Shown here: one piece after another, positions 52,543-62,188 of the stretch
How the letters are laid out: each line of letters opens with the position of its first letter
Numbering within the stretch: position 1 is the stretch's first letter
Assembly (NCBI GenBank): GCA_001899685.1
Contig: MKWG01000037.1
Span: 1-63,947 of the forward strand
DNA length: 63,947 nt
Source: Sphingobacteriales bacterium 44-15
GTDB lineage: Bacteria > Bacteroidota > Bacteroidia > Chitinophagales > Chitinophagaceae
Reading direction: 5' to 3'
Made by a program: the position numbers and the translations under genes
The notes under the pieces: generated by a model
The model's database searches: none
What the model saw: only the letters and a program-made list of their open reading frames with translations
What the model was told of the DNA's origin: nothing

Positions 52543-53934
52543 TTACTTCCCTATACAAAATTTCCCGAATATCGTTCCCAGAATATCCCTGTCTACTTCC
52601 ACCTGCCCTGTGATCTCACCGAGGTAATGCAGGCAGCGGCGGATGTCGAGAGATAACAGGTCGCCGGGAACATTATTGGCCATACCTTGTTGTATATCAT
52701 CCAGGGAGCGCTGCACTTCCCTGAGCGCTGCATGATGTCTTGCATTGGTGACGATAGTGCTCTCCGACCGGATATCGCCGGATACTGCGATATGGTAGAG
52801 CGCTTCTTTCAGCGCATCAATATGCTGCTTTTCTTTTGCAGAAATAAAAAATATGCGGTCGTCTGCACCTGAAAATTTTTGACGTGCGGTGGCTTCTCTC
52901 CCGCGGTCAATTTTATTGGCCACCAGCAGGTACCTGAGCTGCTCTTTTTCAAACTGCTCCTGTTGCTGTTGCAGTTCTTCCCGAGAAGTTGCCGCAGCAT
53001 CAAAGAGCCCTATCACCACATCCGCGCTACGCATTTTGCTGAGGCTCCTGCCCACGCCTATCTGCTCAATGCTGTCGGCAGTATGATCGCGTATACCGGC
53101 AGTATCTATAATGCGGAAAATAATACCATTAATATTGAGTGTTTCTTCAATAGTGTCGCGGGTGGTGCCGGCAATATCGCTCACAATAGCTCTTTCTTCA
53201 TTGAGCAGGGCATTTAGCAAAGTGGATTTCCCTGCATTGGGTCTGCCGATGATAGCTACGCTTACTCCGTTCTTAATAGCATTTCCCATCCGGAAAGATT
53301 CAATTAACGCTCCTGTCTGCTTTTTTAGCTCCGTGATCAATATATTGAACTGCGAGCGGTCGGCAAACTCCACATCCTCCTGCGAAAAATCCAGCTCTAA
53401 TTCTATCAGCACGGCAAACTCTACCAGCTTACTGCGAAGAACGCCGAGATCGCCGGAGAAACCGCCACGCAACTGCTTCAGCGCTGTTTCTTTTGCAGCA
53501 AAGGTTTGCGAAGCTATTATATCAGCTACCGCTTCTGCCTGGGTGAGATCCATTTTCCCATTGAGGAAAGCCCTTTGCGTGAACTCCCCCGGTCTGGCAA
53601 GCCTCGCACCCTTCTGAATGCAGGTATCAATGATCTGCTGCTGTATGAACGGAGAGCCGTGGCAACTGATCTCCACGGTATCTTCCCCGGTGTAGGATCT
53701 TGGTGATCTGTACAATGCCAGCACAACTTCGTCCAGCACAACTTCGCCGTCCTGCAAAACACCTACATGCAGTGTATGCGACGGCTGGGCTGTTATATCC
53801 TTTGAAGGGAAAAGCGAATGAATGATAGGGAAGCTTTCTTTACCGCTCAGCCTGATCACCGCAATGGCTCCCACCCCGGGAGCCGTAGCTAATGCAACAA
53901 TGGTATCTTCCCAACCGGGCATTTGTACTGACAT
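52543..53934 (-). CDS. mnmE: tRNA uridine-5-carboxymethylaminomethyl modification GTPase MnmE
   Basis: 463 residues from the ATG at 53934 (MSVQMPGWEDTIVALATAPG); an in-frame ATG at 53949 would add five. With MnmG it modifies U34 of tRNAs. The formyl-THF-binding N-terminal domain (DTIVALATAPGVGAIAVIRLSG) and the G domain (GRPNAGKST, DTAGIRD, NKID) are present, as is the C-terminal Cys motif CIGK, which directly ends the gene. The 3' end of mnmE is a known integration site for genomic islands in other bacteria. Confidence 0.96.
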   Translation of the reverse strand: MSVQMPGWEDTIVALATAPGVGAIAVIRLSGKESFPIIHSLFPSKDITAQPSHTLHVGVLQDGEVVLDEVVLALYRSPRSYTGEDTVEISCHGSPFIQQQIIDTCIQKGARLARPGEFTQRAFLNGKMDLTQAEAVADIIASQTFAAKETALKQLRGGFSGDLGVLRSKLVEFAVLIELELDFSQEDVEFADRSQFNILITELKKQTGALIESFRMGNAIKNGVSVAIIGRPNAGKSTLLNALLNEERAIVSDIAGTTRDTIEETLNINGIIFRIIDTAGIRDHTADSIEQIGVGRSLSKMRSADVVIGLFDAAATSREELQQQQEQFEKEQLRYLLVANKIDRGREATARQKFSGADDRIFFISAKEKQHIDALKEALYHIAVSGDIRSESTIVTNARHHAALREVQRSLDDIQQGMANNVPGDLLSLDIRRCLHYLGEITGQVEVDRDILGTIFGKFCIGK

Positions 53935-54150
53935 CCTGCAAAAATACAATTATCATACATGCGCAGCAGATGTCAGGTCCGGGTCATCATTATTCATATC
54001 GGTAACAACCCTATTGATCGTATTCAATCCCGCCTGCAGCCTGTTTCGTTTTTTAAATCCTGTTAGAAATCATCTTTTTAATGATTGCCCTGCTTGTTTC
54101 ATCAATATACGTTTACACAATATCAGTTTCAGATCAAAATAACATTACAA

Positions 54151-54532
54151 ATGAGAAAGATTGTATTCCTTATGCTGTCTGTCATTATTTCATACAGCGC
54201 TTTTTCTCAAAAGCTATCCAAAGAACAAATGCAAAAAGAAGACTGGCTGCAAAAGCGCGCCATAGCGGGTAACCCCGGCAGTACTTACGATACGAACGAA
54301 CGGTTAAAAGAGTTAGGGAAATTTTACGACAAAGAAGATGAATACAAATCAGCCTTGGTATGTGCTGAACCCGGAATACTTTAAACAAAACAGCAATCAA
54401 CCGGAAAAACCCATATTTATGGAAGTGCAGTTTCGATATGAGATAAGTACAGATGGAGGTTTTTCAAAAAGATTATTTGACAACTTTGATATAAACTTTG
54501 ATATAAATGCATTGAGAAAAATGGTGGAATGA
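54151..54532 (+). pseudogene. small secreted protein, probably frameshifted
   Basis: From ATG 54151 the frame gives a signal peptide (MRKIVFLMLSVIISYSAFSQ) and a Lys/Glu-rich mature part to DKEDEYKSALVCAEPGIL, stopping at 54384. From 54338 a different frame continues NQPWYVLNPEYFKQNSNQPE and further sense codons to 54532, with better coding character (QPEKPIFMEVQFRYE). One indel near 54355 would join them. Function unknown. If the frame 54151-54384 alone is real, it is a 77-residue exported protein. Confidence 0.45.
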
Positions 54533-54549
54533 TTTTGTGATCAGAAATA

Positions 54550-55440
54550 TCACCGGATCTTTTTCTCCCTGTATTCATTGGGCGGCAGTCCCATTATTTT
54601 TGCAAACATTCTTGAAAAATAATATTGATCCTCTATGCCTACTTCCTGGGAGATCTCTTTTATTCTCAGCTTGGTGAAGAGTAGGTACTGACAAGCCTTT
54701 TGCACTTTCAGGTGGTTAAAATATTCCATAGGTGAAAAGCCGGTTTTTTTCTTGAATAAATAAGAAAAATGTGAAGGCGATAAATTTACTTCACAGGCTA
54801 TTTCTTCCAGGGATAATATGCTGTGGGTATGTTCGCTCAGAAAATCTATGGCAATGTCAATGGCGTCTTTATTACTTAATTTACCTGAAGCATCGTATTT
54901 GTCGTTGAAAAGAAAGGTTGAAAAAAAATGAGCCAGGCACATATTTGCGCAGATCAGGTTGTCATTGGAGTATCCCTTTTCTAATTGTGTATATATTTCA
55001 TTAAACAGCTCAATATTTTTTTCTTTAAAGCGGATAAATCCTTTTAACCCGTTTTTCTTCCTGATATTAGAAACTATCTTATCAGAGACCATCCCTTTAA
55101 AATGGATCCAGTAAATGCTCCAGGGATCATTTACATCGGCTGTATAGGAATGAGGCATTCCTCCCGGAATGATTATAAAATCATCCGCCTCCATTTTATA
55201 TTCTTTATTACGTATAAAAACCTGTCCTTTCCCATCGTTGCAATAGATCAGTATATGCTGTTCTGCACCATTCGGTCGTTCCATATAATGAAACCGGGCT
55301 TTGGGGTAATACCCTATATCTGTAATATACAGGGCATTGATCATTTCATTTTTTACACATTTGCTGTTAATTACCTGTTTAGGAATTACAATAAGCTTTT
55401 GCCCCTGAAAACCTTCTTTCTTTTTTATTGTATGTTCCAT
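54550..55440 (-). CDS. AraC-family transcriptional regulator
   Basis: 296 residues. An N-terminal cupin-like sensing domain (about 40-155, with IIPGGMPHSYTADVNDPWSIYWIHFKG) is followed by two AraC helix-turn-helix motifs (about 195-290; LSLEEIACEVNLSPSHFSYLFKKKTGFSPMEYFNHLKVQKACQYLL and IKEISQEVGIEDQYYFSRMFAKIMGLPPNEYREK). It is divergent from the DUF5107-TPR gene and so likely controls the PUL genes 55553-63865, answering to a sugar. Confidence 0.93.
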   Translation of the reverse strand: MEHTIKKKEGFQGQKLIVIPKQVINSKCVKNEMINALYITDIGYYPKARFHYMERPNGAEQHILIYCNDGKGQVFIRNKEYKMEADDFIIIPGGMPHSYTADVNDPWSIYWIHFKGMVSDKIVSNIRKKNGLKGFIRFKEKNIELFNEIYTQLEKGYSNDNLICANMCLAHFFSTFLFNDKYDASGKLSNKDAIDIAIDFLSEHTHSILSLEEIACEVNLSPSHFSYLFKKKTGFSPMEYFNHLKVQKACQYLLFTKLRIKEISQEVGIEDQYYFSRMFAKIMGLPPNEYREKKIR

Positions 55441-55498
55441 TTTTGAAGAATAGGTTTAAAAATAGTAAAAAAATCCATCTAATCAGGACGTTACTCCA

Positions 55499-55529
55499 TT
55501 TAACCAACTGTAATAAGAAAATAATTTTG
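55499..55529 (+). promoter_or_regulatory. promoter of the DUF5107-TPR gene
   Basis: TTTA (55499-55502), 19 bases, TAATTTTG (55522-55529): a good Bacteroidota promoter. The start near 55536 gives a leader of about 17 bases. Confidence 0.55.
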
Positions 55530-55552
55530 AGCATAAAATAAATGTGTTTGCC

Positions 55553-58500
55553 ATGAACCGGGAAGAAGTAAAAGCATGGATAGAAAACGTCAGCATCCCC
55601 ACTTATCCTGCAGGCCTGCCGGAAAAAAATCCCATGTTCCTTGAAAGAAGAGTATACCAGGGCAGCAGCGGCGTAGTGTATCCTTATGCTGTGATAGAAA
55701 AAATTGAGGATACCAAAACCGATAAAATTTACAAAGCCGTTTTCCTGGAAAACCGTTATTTAAAAATAATGATCCTGCCTGAGCTGGGCGGCAGGATACA
55801 AATGGCTTATGATAAAGTAAAACAGCGCCATTTTATTTATTATAACCAGGTAATCAAGCCTGCATTGGTCGGGCTTACCGGTCCGTGGATCTCGGGGGGC
55901 ATAGAGTTTAACTGGCCGCAGCACCACAGGCCTTCTACATTTGAGCCGGTTGACTTTACGATTGCAGCAAATGAAGATGGCAGCAAAACCGTGTGGGTAA
56001 ACGAGGTGGAGCGTATGTTCCGGACCAAGGGTATGGCCGGGTTTACCATATATCCTGGTAAGGCGTACATAGAGATAAACGGGAAGCTGTATAACCGGAC
56101 GCCCTTTCCCCAAACTTTTTTATGGTGGGCCAACCCTGCAGTTAAAGTGAATGATCATTATCAATCTGTTTTTCCCCCGGATGTTCATGCGGTTTTTGAT
56201 CACGGCAAAAGGGACGTATCCTCTTTTCCTGTAGCCAAAGGCATTTATTATAAAGTGGATTATGCTCCCGGCACTGATATTTCACGGTATAAAAATATTC
56301 CTGTGCCCACATCGTATATGGCTGTAAGTTCAAAGTACAATTTTATGGGTGGCTACGAGCATGACAGCAAAGGGGGATTGCTGCATGTGGCAGATCATCA
56401 TATCGCTCCTGGTAAAAAGCAATGGACCTGGGGTAATGGTGAATTTGGCCGCACCTGGGATGAAAACCTTACAGATGAAGACGGTCCATACATCGAATTA
56501 ATGACCGGAGTTTATACAGATAACCAGCCTGATTTTTCGTGGATACAGCCTTACGAAGAAAAAACTTTTGTACAATATTTTATGCCTTACCGCGAAGTCG
56601 GTATGGTAAAAAATGCTACTAAAGAAGCAGTAGTCAATCTTGAAATAAATGGCAACGAGGCAGAGATCATATTATATGTTACATCGGCATATGAAAAAAT
56701 AAATGTGCAACTACTGAAAGCTGGTGAATGCCTGTTTACCGAAACCACTTCTTCTTCCCCTGAAAATCCTTATCTCAAAAAAATTACACTTGCCGGCGGC
56801 ATACTGCCGGAGGAAATAAAATTGCTGGTTACCAACCTGGCTACAGGTAAGGAGCTGGTAAGCTACCAGAAGGAGAAATATGTGGAGCAGCCTGTTCCAT
56901 CACCGGCGCAACCCGCAAAAAAACCTGCAGACGTTGAAAATAACGAGCAGTTATTCTTAACCGGGCAGCACTTGGAGCAATATCGTCATGCTACATATAA
57001 ACCTACCGATTATTATGAAGAGGCTCTGAGAAGAGATATCAAAGATGCCCGTAATAATAATGCCCTGGGCTTATGGTATTTGAGACGGGGCTGTTTTGTA
57101 AAAGCCACCCCTTTTTTCAAAAAGGCAATCGAGACAATTACTCAGCGGAATCCCAATCCTTATGACGGAGAGCCTTATTACAACCTGGGATGGGCGCTCA
57201 AAATGCAATATAAAAACGACGAAGCATACGACGCGTTTTATAAGAGTACCTGGAACGATGCCTGGCAACATGCAGGTTATTTAAACCTCGCAAGAATTGC
57301 AACACTGAAAAAAAACTATGAAGAGGCATTAGCGTTTATTGAGAAATCTCTAGTGAAAAATTATCATAGTCATACGGCAAGGCATGCCCGGGTTTTTATT
57401 CTCCGGAAACTAGATCAATATAAAAGAGCACAAACCTTTATTGAAGAGTCGCTGGAGCTGGATCCATTCAATTTTGGTTGCTTATTTGAGAAATACATTT
57501 TGCTGGCAAATGAAAAAGACCAGGCTCAGGCGGCGGCTGATGTACTAAATCACTTAAAAAATATCAGCAGGTATAATGCCAATAATTTTACAGAGTATGC
57601 TTTTGATTATGCCCATGCCGGGCTTTATGCAGAAGCCATTCAACTGCTTTCGATCTATAAAGTACACGATGATCAAAATACATTAATTGAATATTATCTT
57701 GGCTGGCTGAACTGCCAGGCGGGAGATCTGCAACAGGCAACAAAACATTTTCAAAAAGGAGCATTCCTTCCGCCTGATTTCGTTTTCCCAAATAAGATAG
57801 AAGATGTGATCGTATTTAAGAAGGCGATTGAGCTAAACCCTAATGACGCTAAGGCATTTTATTACCTCGGGAATTTCTGGTTCGACAAAAGGCAATATAA
57901 AGAAGCGATTGATTGTTGGGAACAATCAGCTCGGATAGACGATCAGTTTCCAACAGTACACCGCAACCTCTCGCTGGCTTATTACAATAAACGCAATAAT
58001 GCTCAAAAGGCATTAGAATTTATGGAAAAAGCTTTTTCATTAGACACAATGGATGCCCGTGTATTAATGGAATTAGATCAATTGTATAAAAGGCTGAACC
58101 GGGATCATACCGAACGGCTTGATTTCCTGAACAGGTATTTGCCGTTGGTACAACAAAGAGATGATCTCTGGCTTGAAATAATAACATTATACAACCAGTT
58201 GGGAAACTACACCAAAGCCAGATCGCTTTTGAGCGCACGCAAATTTCATCCCTGGGAGGGCGGCGAAGGTATGGTGATTAAACAATACCTTATCTGCAAC
58301 GTAGAACTTGCCAAACAATCCATTGCTGCAGGCAAATATGAAGATGCGTTGGAGTTGTTGAACCTGGCAGAAAATTATCCATCTAACCTTGGTGAAGGCA
58401 AACTGGCAGGAGCGCAGGAAAATGATATTCATTATTGGAAAGGCGTAGTGTATGAGAAACTCGGAAACAATGAAATGGCAAACAAATACTATCATGCGGC

Positions 58501-58888
58501 TGTAAAAGGGATCAGCGAGCCTACCCGGGCTATTTTCTATAATGATCCACAGCCTGATAAAATCTTTTACCAGGGATTGGCATGGATAAAACTGAACAAC
58601 CAGGAAAAGGCTACAGCAATTTTTAAAAGCCTTATATCCTTCGGGGAACAGCATATTGACGACAATATCAGCATAGATTATTTTGCTGTTTCACTGCCCG
58701 GCCTATTAGTGTTTGATGCCGATCTGAATCTCCTGAACAAAACTCATTGTTACTATTTAATGGCGCTTGGAAATCTTGGTTTGGGGAAACCATATGCAGC
58801 AATAGCCGCCGACTTTTTTGCGCAGGTACTTCATCTTGATAATAATCACCAGGGTGCGCTTATTCACAAAACAGATAATATAAGTTGA
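55553..58888 (+). CDS. DUF5107 domain protein with C-terminal TPR repeats
   Basis: 1111 residues from ATG 55553 (MNREEVKAW); a GTG at 55544 is in frame. The N-terminal half (about 1-430) is a DUF5107/galactose-mutarotase-like beta-sandwich: RRVYQGSSGVVYPYAV, ELGGRIQMAYDKV, GLTGPWISGGIEFNWPQHH, WWANPAV, HHIAPGKKQWTWG. After about 490 come TPR repeats to the end (NPNDAKAFYYLGNFWFDKRQYKEAIDCWEQSARID). No signal peptide. Such proteins may process or sense sugars in the cytoplasm; the family is typical of Bacteroidota carbohydrate loci. It sits between the AraC regulator and susC. Confidence 0.85.
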   Translation: MNREEVKAWIENVSIPTYPAGLPEKNPMFLERRVYQGSSGVVYPYAVIEKIEDTKTDKIYKAVFLENRYLKIMILPELGGRIQMAYDKVKQRHFIYYNQVIKPALVGLTGPWISGGIEFNWPQHHRPSTFEPVDFTIAANEDGSKTVWVNEVERMFRTKGMAGFTIYPGKAYIEINGKLYNRTPFPQTFLWWANPAVKVNDHYQSVFPPDVHAVFDHGKRDVSSFPVAKGIYYKVDYAPGTDISRYKNIPVPTSYMAVSSKYNFMGGYEHDSKGGLLHVADHHIAPGKKQWTWGNGEFGRTWDENLTDEDGPYIELMTGVYTDNQPDFSWIQPYEEKTFVQYFMPYREVGMVKNATKEAVVNLEINGNEAEIILYVTSAYEKINVQLLKAGECLFTETTSSSPENPYLKKITLAGGILPEEIKLLVTNLATGKELVSYQKEKYVEQPVPSPAQPAKKPADVENNEQLFLTGQHLEQYRHATYKPTDYYEEALRRDIKDARNNNALGLWYLRRGCFVKATPFFKKAIETITQRNPNPYDGEPYYNLGWALKMQYKNDEAYDAFYKSTWNDAWQHAGYLNLARIATLKKNYEEALAFIEKSLVKNYHSHTARHARVFILRKLDQYKRAQTFIEESLELDPFNFGCLFEKYILLANEKDQAQAAADVLNHLKNISRYNANNFTEYAFDYAHAGLYAEAIQLLSIYKVHDDQNTLIEYYLGWLNCQAGDLQQATKHFQKGAFLPPDFVFPNKIEDVIVFKKAIELNPNDAKAFYYLGNFWFDKRQYKEAIDCWEQSARIDDQFPTVHRNLSLAYYNKRNNAQKALEFMEKAFSLDTMDARVLMELDQLYKRLNRDHTERLDFLNRYLPLVQQRDDLWLEIITLYNQLGNYTKARSLLSARKFHPWEGGEGMVIKQYLICNVELAKQSIAAGKYEDALELLNLAENYPSNLGEGKLAGAQENDIHYWKGVVYEKLGNNEMANKYYHAAVKGISEPTRAIFYNDPQPDKIFYQGLAWIKLNNQEKATAIFKSLISFGEQHIDDNISIDYFAVSLPGLLVFDADLNLLNKTHCYYLMALGNLGLGKPYAAIAADFFAQVLHLDNNHQGALIHKTDNIS

Positions 58889-59014
58889 TCGGATCGGTTT
58901 TTACAAAATCGTAAAATAATCCATCAAACACCAAGTATCATCCATCAATAGAACATTTCCATAAATATAAATTTGACTTTCAATTCTAAAATTGATGACT
59001 AAAACATTGCTGTC

Positions 59015-62000
59015 ATGACTAATCAGAATCTTACTAAAAAAAAATGGACTTTTTCTCAGGGATTTTTACTGATGCTGTTTTTCTCCCTTTCATCCGGCTT
59101 GCTATTTGCCCAGCAAAAAACTATTACCGGCAAAGTGCTGGATGAGCATAACAACCCGTTAGAAAGTGTTTCTGTAACGGTTAGGGGTAATCCCAATGCG
59201 GGCACTACTACCGATGCCAATGGAAATTTTTCAATCGGGGCTTCATCCAACGCCGTTATTGTTTTTGAATTTATTGGTTACCAGAAAGAAGAAGTGAATT
59301 TGAAAGGCAATTCAAACCTCAACGTGGTTTTACGCCTGTTAGATACCAAGCTCAACGAGGTTATAGTAATTGGTTATGGAACTAAATTAAAAGGAGAATT
59401 AACAGGCGCTGTGTCTAAAGTGGATAGTAAAGCGTTTGAGACCAGGCCGCTTACCAATACCATGAATGCTTTGCAGGGCGCTTTACCCGGTGTAACTATT
59501 ACCAGGGGAAGCGGCAGACCAGGCTTTGAAAACTATTCCGCACAGATACGCGGCGCCTCATCGGTGAACGGTAGCAGTGTCCTGGTTCTGATAGATGGTA
59601 TTCCGGGAGATCTCAGTCTCATTAATCCAAATGATATTGCGGATCTCACTGTGCTGAAAGATGCTGCAGCTTCCATCTATGGTGCACGCGCCGCCGATGG
59701 AGTGATAATAGTTACCACAAAAAGAGGTAAGAAAGGTGCGCCCTCTGTTTCATATTCGGGGAACTATGGAATAAAGACTCCTCAGTTTTTAAAGGAGAGG
59801 ACAAACACTTTGCATCTTGCCGAGATGTATGATGAAGGTATGAGGAATGTGAACCTGCCCGGTGTGTCTGAAGAAGTTTTTGAAAAGATCAGGAACAATG
59901 CGGAGCCTGACCCTACAGGATGGCTGAAATACCTGGAAAATTTTCCCGGATTTTACCAGTCGCACGACTGGAACGACGCGGTATATGGTCCAGGCGCTCA
60001 GCAAACGCATAACCTCAGCATATCCGGTGGCAATGATAAAAGCTCATATCTTTTCTCGGCAGGATATGAAAGAAACGAGGGCGTGTTCAGGCATGGAGAA
60101 AACCATTCCGGCCGCTACAACCTTCGCATGAACTATGATTTTAAGATTTCCGATAAGATAAATATTGAAACAAGTACCAGCTTTGAGAACCAGCCTATAA
60201 CTACTCCTACTGCGCTTAGCAGCATATTATATTATGTAAACCAGATGGGCAGCTACGTTCCCATATACAATCCATTGGGACAGTTGTATAAATACCAGGG
60301 AGGTTTTAGAAATGCTGTTCAGTATCTTGAGGAAGGTGGTCTGAATAAGGAGAATGCCTACCGGGTCTCTACTAACGTAAAAGGAAACATTAAGCTGCTC
60401 AGTGATTTGCTGTTGGTAGGTCAGGCTGGTATAATTATAGATTTTAATGACAGGAAGGAAACACGCCCTACATTCGCTCAGCACAATTGGGACGGAAGTG
60501 ATTTTGACATTGTAAATAATCCGAATAGCGCTTTGTTTACAAATTACAAAAATATTTACCAGAATTATACCGCCTACCTGGATTATAATAAAACCATAGC
60601 AGGCAAACACAAGCTGAATGTAATGGCAGGAGCTTCACGGGAAGGGAAGACATACCAGAATCAATCTATTACGGGGTATAATTTTGCCAGCAATGAGATA
60701 TTTACACTGAACCTGGCAGACAGGACAAAAACCGAATATGCCAATTTCAGCGGTGGTGCCTCCGATTGGGCCCTGCAGTCATACTTTGGCAGGTTGAGCT
60801 ATTCTTTCGACAAAAAATATTTGATAGACTTTACAACGAGGATGGACGGCAGCTCCAAGTTTGCAGAGGACAAACGCTGGAGCGCTTTATTCCCTTCTGT
60901 TGCGGTGGCGTGGAATGTAGCGGAAGAAAATTTTATTAAATCACTGAATGTTTTTGACAATCTCAAAGCCAGGTTATCATGGGGACAATCCGGGAACCAG
61001 GAACTGAGCTTTGGCAACTATGACTATATCTCGCTGATCTCTATTTCCGGCACCTATCCCATGGGATCGCCCAATGTAGGGTTACCCGGTGCTGTATCCA
61101 GCATTGCCTCACAAGACCGTACCTGGGAAACCATTGAAACAAAAAACGCGGGTCTTGATTTTGCATTTTTAAATTCAAGGCTGACCGGGAGCTTTGACTA
61201 TTACATCAAGAACAACAGGAACATGCTGGTAAATGACCAGTTGCCGGCAACGCTGGGCGGATCTGCACCCACACAAAATATCGGTAAGCTGGAAACAAAA
61301 GGCTGGGACTTTTCTATAGGATGGAGTGATAAGGTCGGCGGCGTCAGGTATAGTGTTTCAGCAATGCTCAGCGATAGTAAAAACAAATTAATAGAGCTGA
61401 AAGGAAATGATGCTTATGGAGAAGGGCTGATTTATGCACGGAAAGGCTATTCATTGAATTCTTATTTCGGCTATCAGTTTGATGGTATTATTCAAAATGA
61501 AGAACAATTAACTGCTTACAAACAATTAGGTAATGTACCTTCTAACCTGGGTGTAGGCGATGTAATGTTCAGGGATGTTGATGGTGATGGGAAAATTACG
61601 GCTTTTGGAGATGCTTCAAAAGGCACATCAGGAGATATGGTATATCTTGGGAACCTGCTTCCCAGGTATACATATTCATCCAATATCAGCGTATCCTATA
61701 AAGGATTTGACTTAAGTATCTTTTTACAGGGTATAGGAAAAAGGCAGGGTATCAGAACAGGAGAAATCAGCGTACCGCTATGGCAGGTATGGATGCAACC
61801 CCTGGAATACTTCTATGGTAAGAACTGGACTCCTGAAAACCCTGATGCAAAATTCCCCCGTATTATACCCGGCTCCGTTGGCTTTGATGGAATACGCAAT
61901 TGGAACTGGAGGTACTCTTCCATGCGCATGAACAACCTTGCTTACCTTAGGTTTAAGGTAGTGACCTTAGCGTACAATTTACCTCAGTACTTAGTCAGCA

Positions 62001-62170
62001 AAGCTAAAGTGAAAAATATTCGTATATACGTTAGCGGGCAGGATCTGTTTACTTTTTCAAAAGATACATGGAATAAATCGTTCGACCCCGAAGAAACATG
62101 GGAACGCTCTGATGAGCAAACCTATCCTTTCAACAGTGTAATTTCTTTTGGACTGGATATTAAATTCTAA
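59015..62170 (+). CDS. SusC/RagA-family TonB-linked outer membrane receptor
   Basis: 1051 residues: signal peptide (about 1-32), carboxypeptidase-regulatory-like domain (about 38-115), TonB-box-like NEVIVIGYGT, plug (QIRGASSVNGSSVLVLIDGIPGD) and barrel to the C-terminal FGLDIKF. It imports an oligosaccharide bound by the SusD-like partner encoded 18 bases downstream. Confidence 0.94.
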   Translation: MTNQNLTKKKWTFSQGFLLMLFFSLSSGLLFAQQKTITGKVLDEHNNPLESVSVTVRGNPNAGTTTDANGNFSIGASSNAVIVFEFIGYQKEEVNLKGNSNLNVVLRLLDTKLNEVIVIGYGTKLKGELTGAVSKVDSKAFETRPLTNTMNALQGALPGVTITRGSGRPGFENYSAQIRGASSVNGSSVLVLIDGIPGDLSLINPNDIADLTVLKDAAASIYGARAADGVIIVTTKRGKKGAPSVSYSGNYGIKTPQFLKERTNTLHLAEMYDEGMRNVNLPGVSEEVFEKIRNNAEPDPTGWLKYLENFPGFYQSHDWNDAVYGPGAQQTHNLSISGGNDKSSYLFSAGYERNEGVFRHGENHSGRYNLRMNYDFKISDKINIETSTSFENQPITTPTALSSILYYVNQMGSYVPIYNPLGQLYKYQGGFRNAVQYLEEGGLNKENAYRVSTNVKGNIKLLSDLLLVGQAGIIIDFNDRKETRPTFAQHNWDGSDFDIVNNPNSALFTNYKNIYQNYTAYLDYNKTIAGKHKLNVMAGASREGKTYQNQSITGYNFASNEIFTLNLADRTKTEYANFSGGASDWALQSYFGRLSYSFDKKYLIDFTTRMDGSSKFAEDKRWSALFPSVAVAWNVAEENFIKSLNVFDNLKARLSWGQSGNQELSFGNYDYISLISISGTYPMGSPNVGLPGAVSSIASQDRTWETIETKNAGLDFAFLNSRLTGSFDYYIKNNRNMLVNDQLPATLGGSAPTQNIGKLETKGWDFSIGWSDKVGGVRYSVSAMLSDSKNKLIELKGNDAYGEGLIYARKGYSLNSYFGYQFDGIIQNEEQLTAYKQLGNVPSNLGVGDVMFRDVDGDGKITAFGDASKGTSGDMVYLGNLLPRYTYSSNISVSYKGFDLSIFLQGIGKRQGIRTGEISVPLWQVWMQPLEYFYGKNWTPENPDAKFPRIIPGSVGFDGIRNWNWRYSSMRMNNLAYLRFKVVTLAYNLPQYLVSKAKVKNIRIYVSGQDLFTFSKDTWNKSFDPEETWERSDEQTYPFNSVISFGLDIKF

Positions 62171-62188
62171 AATATTAACTAAAGTATC

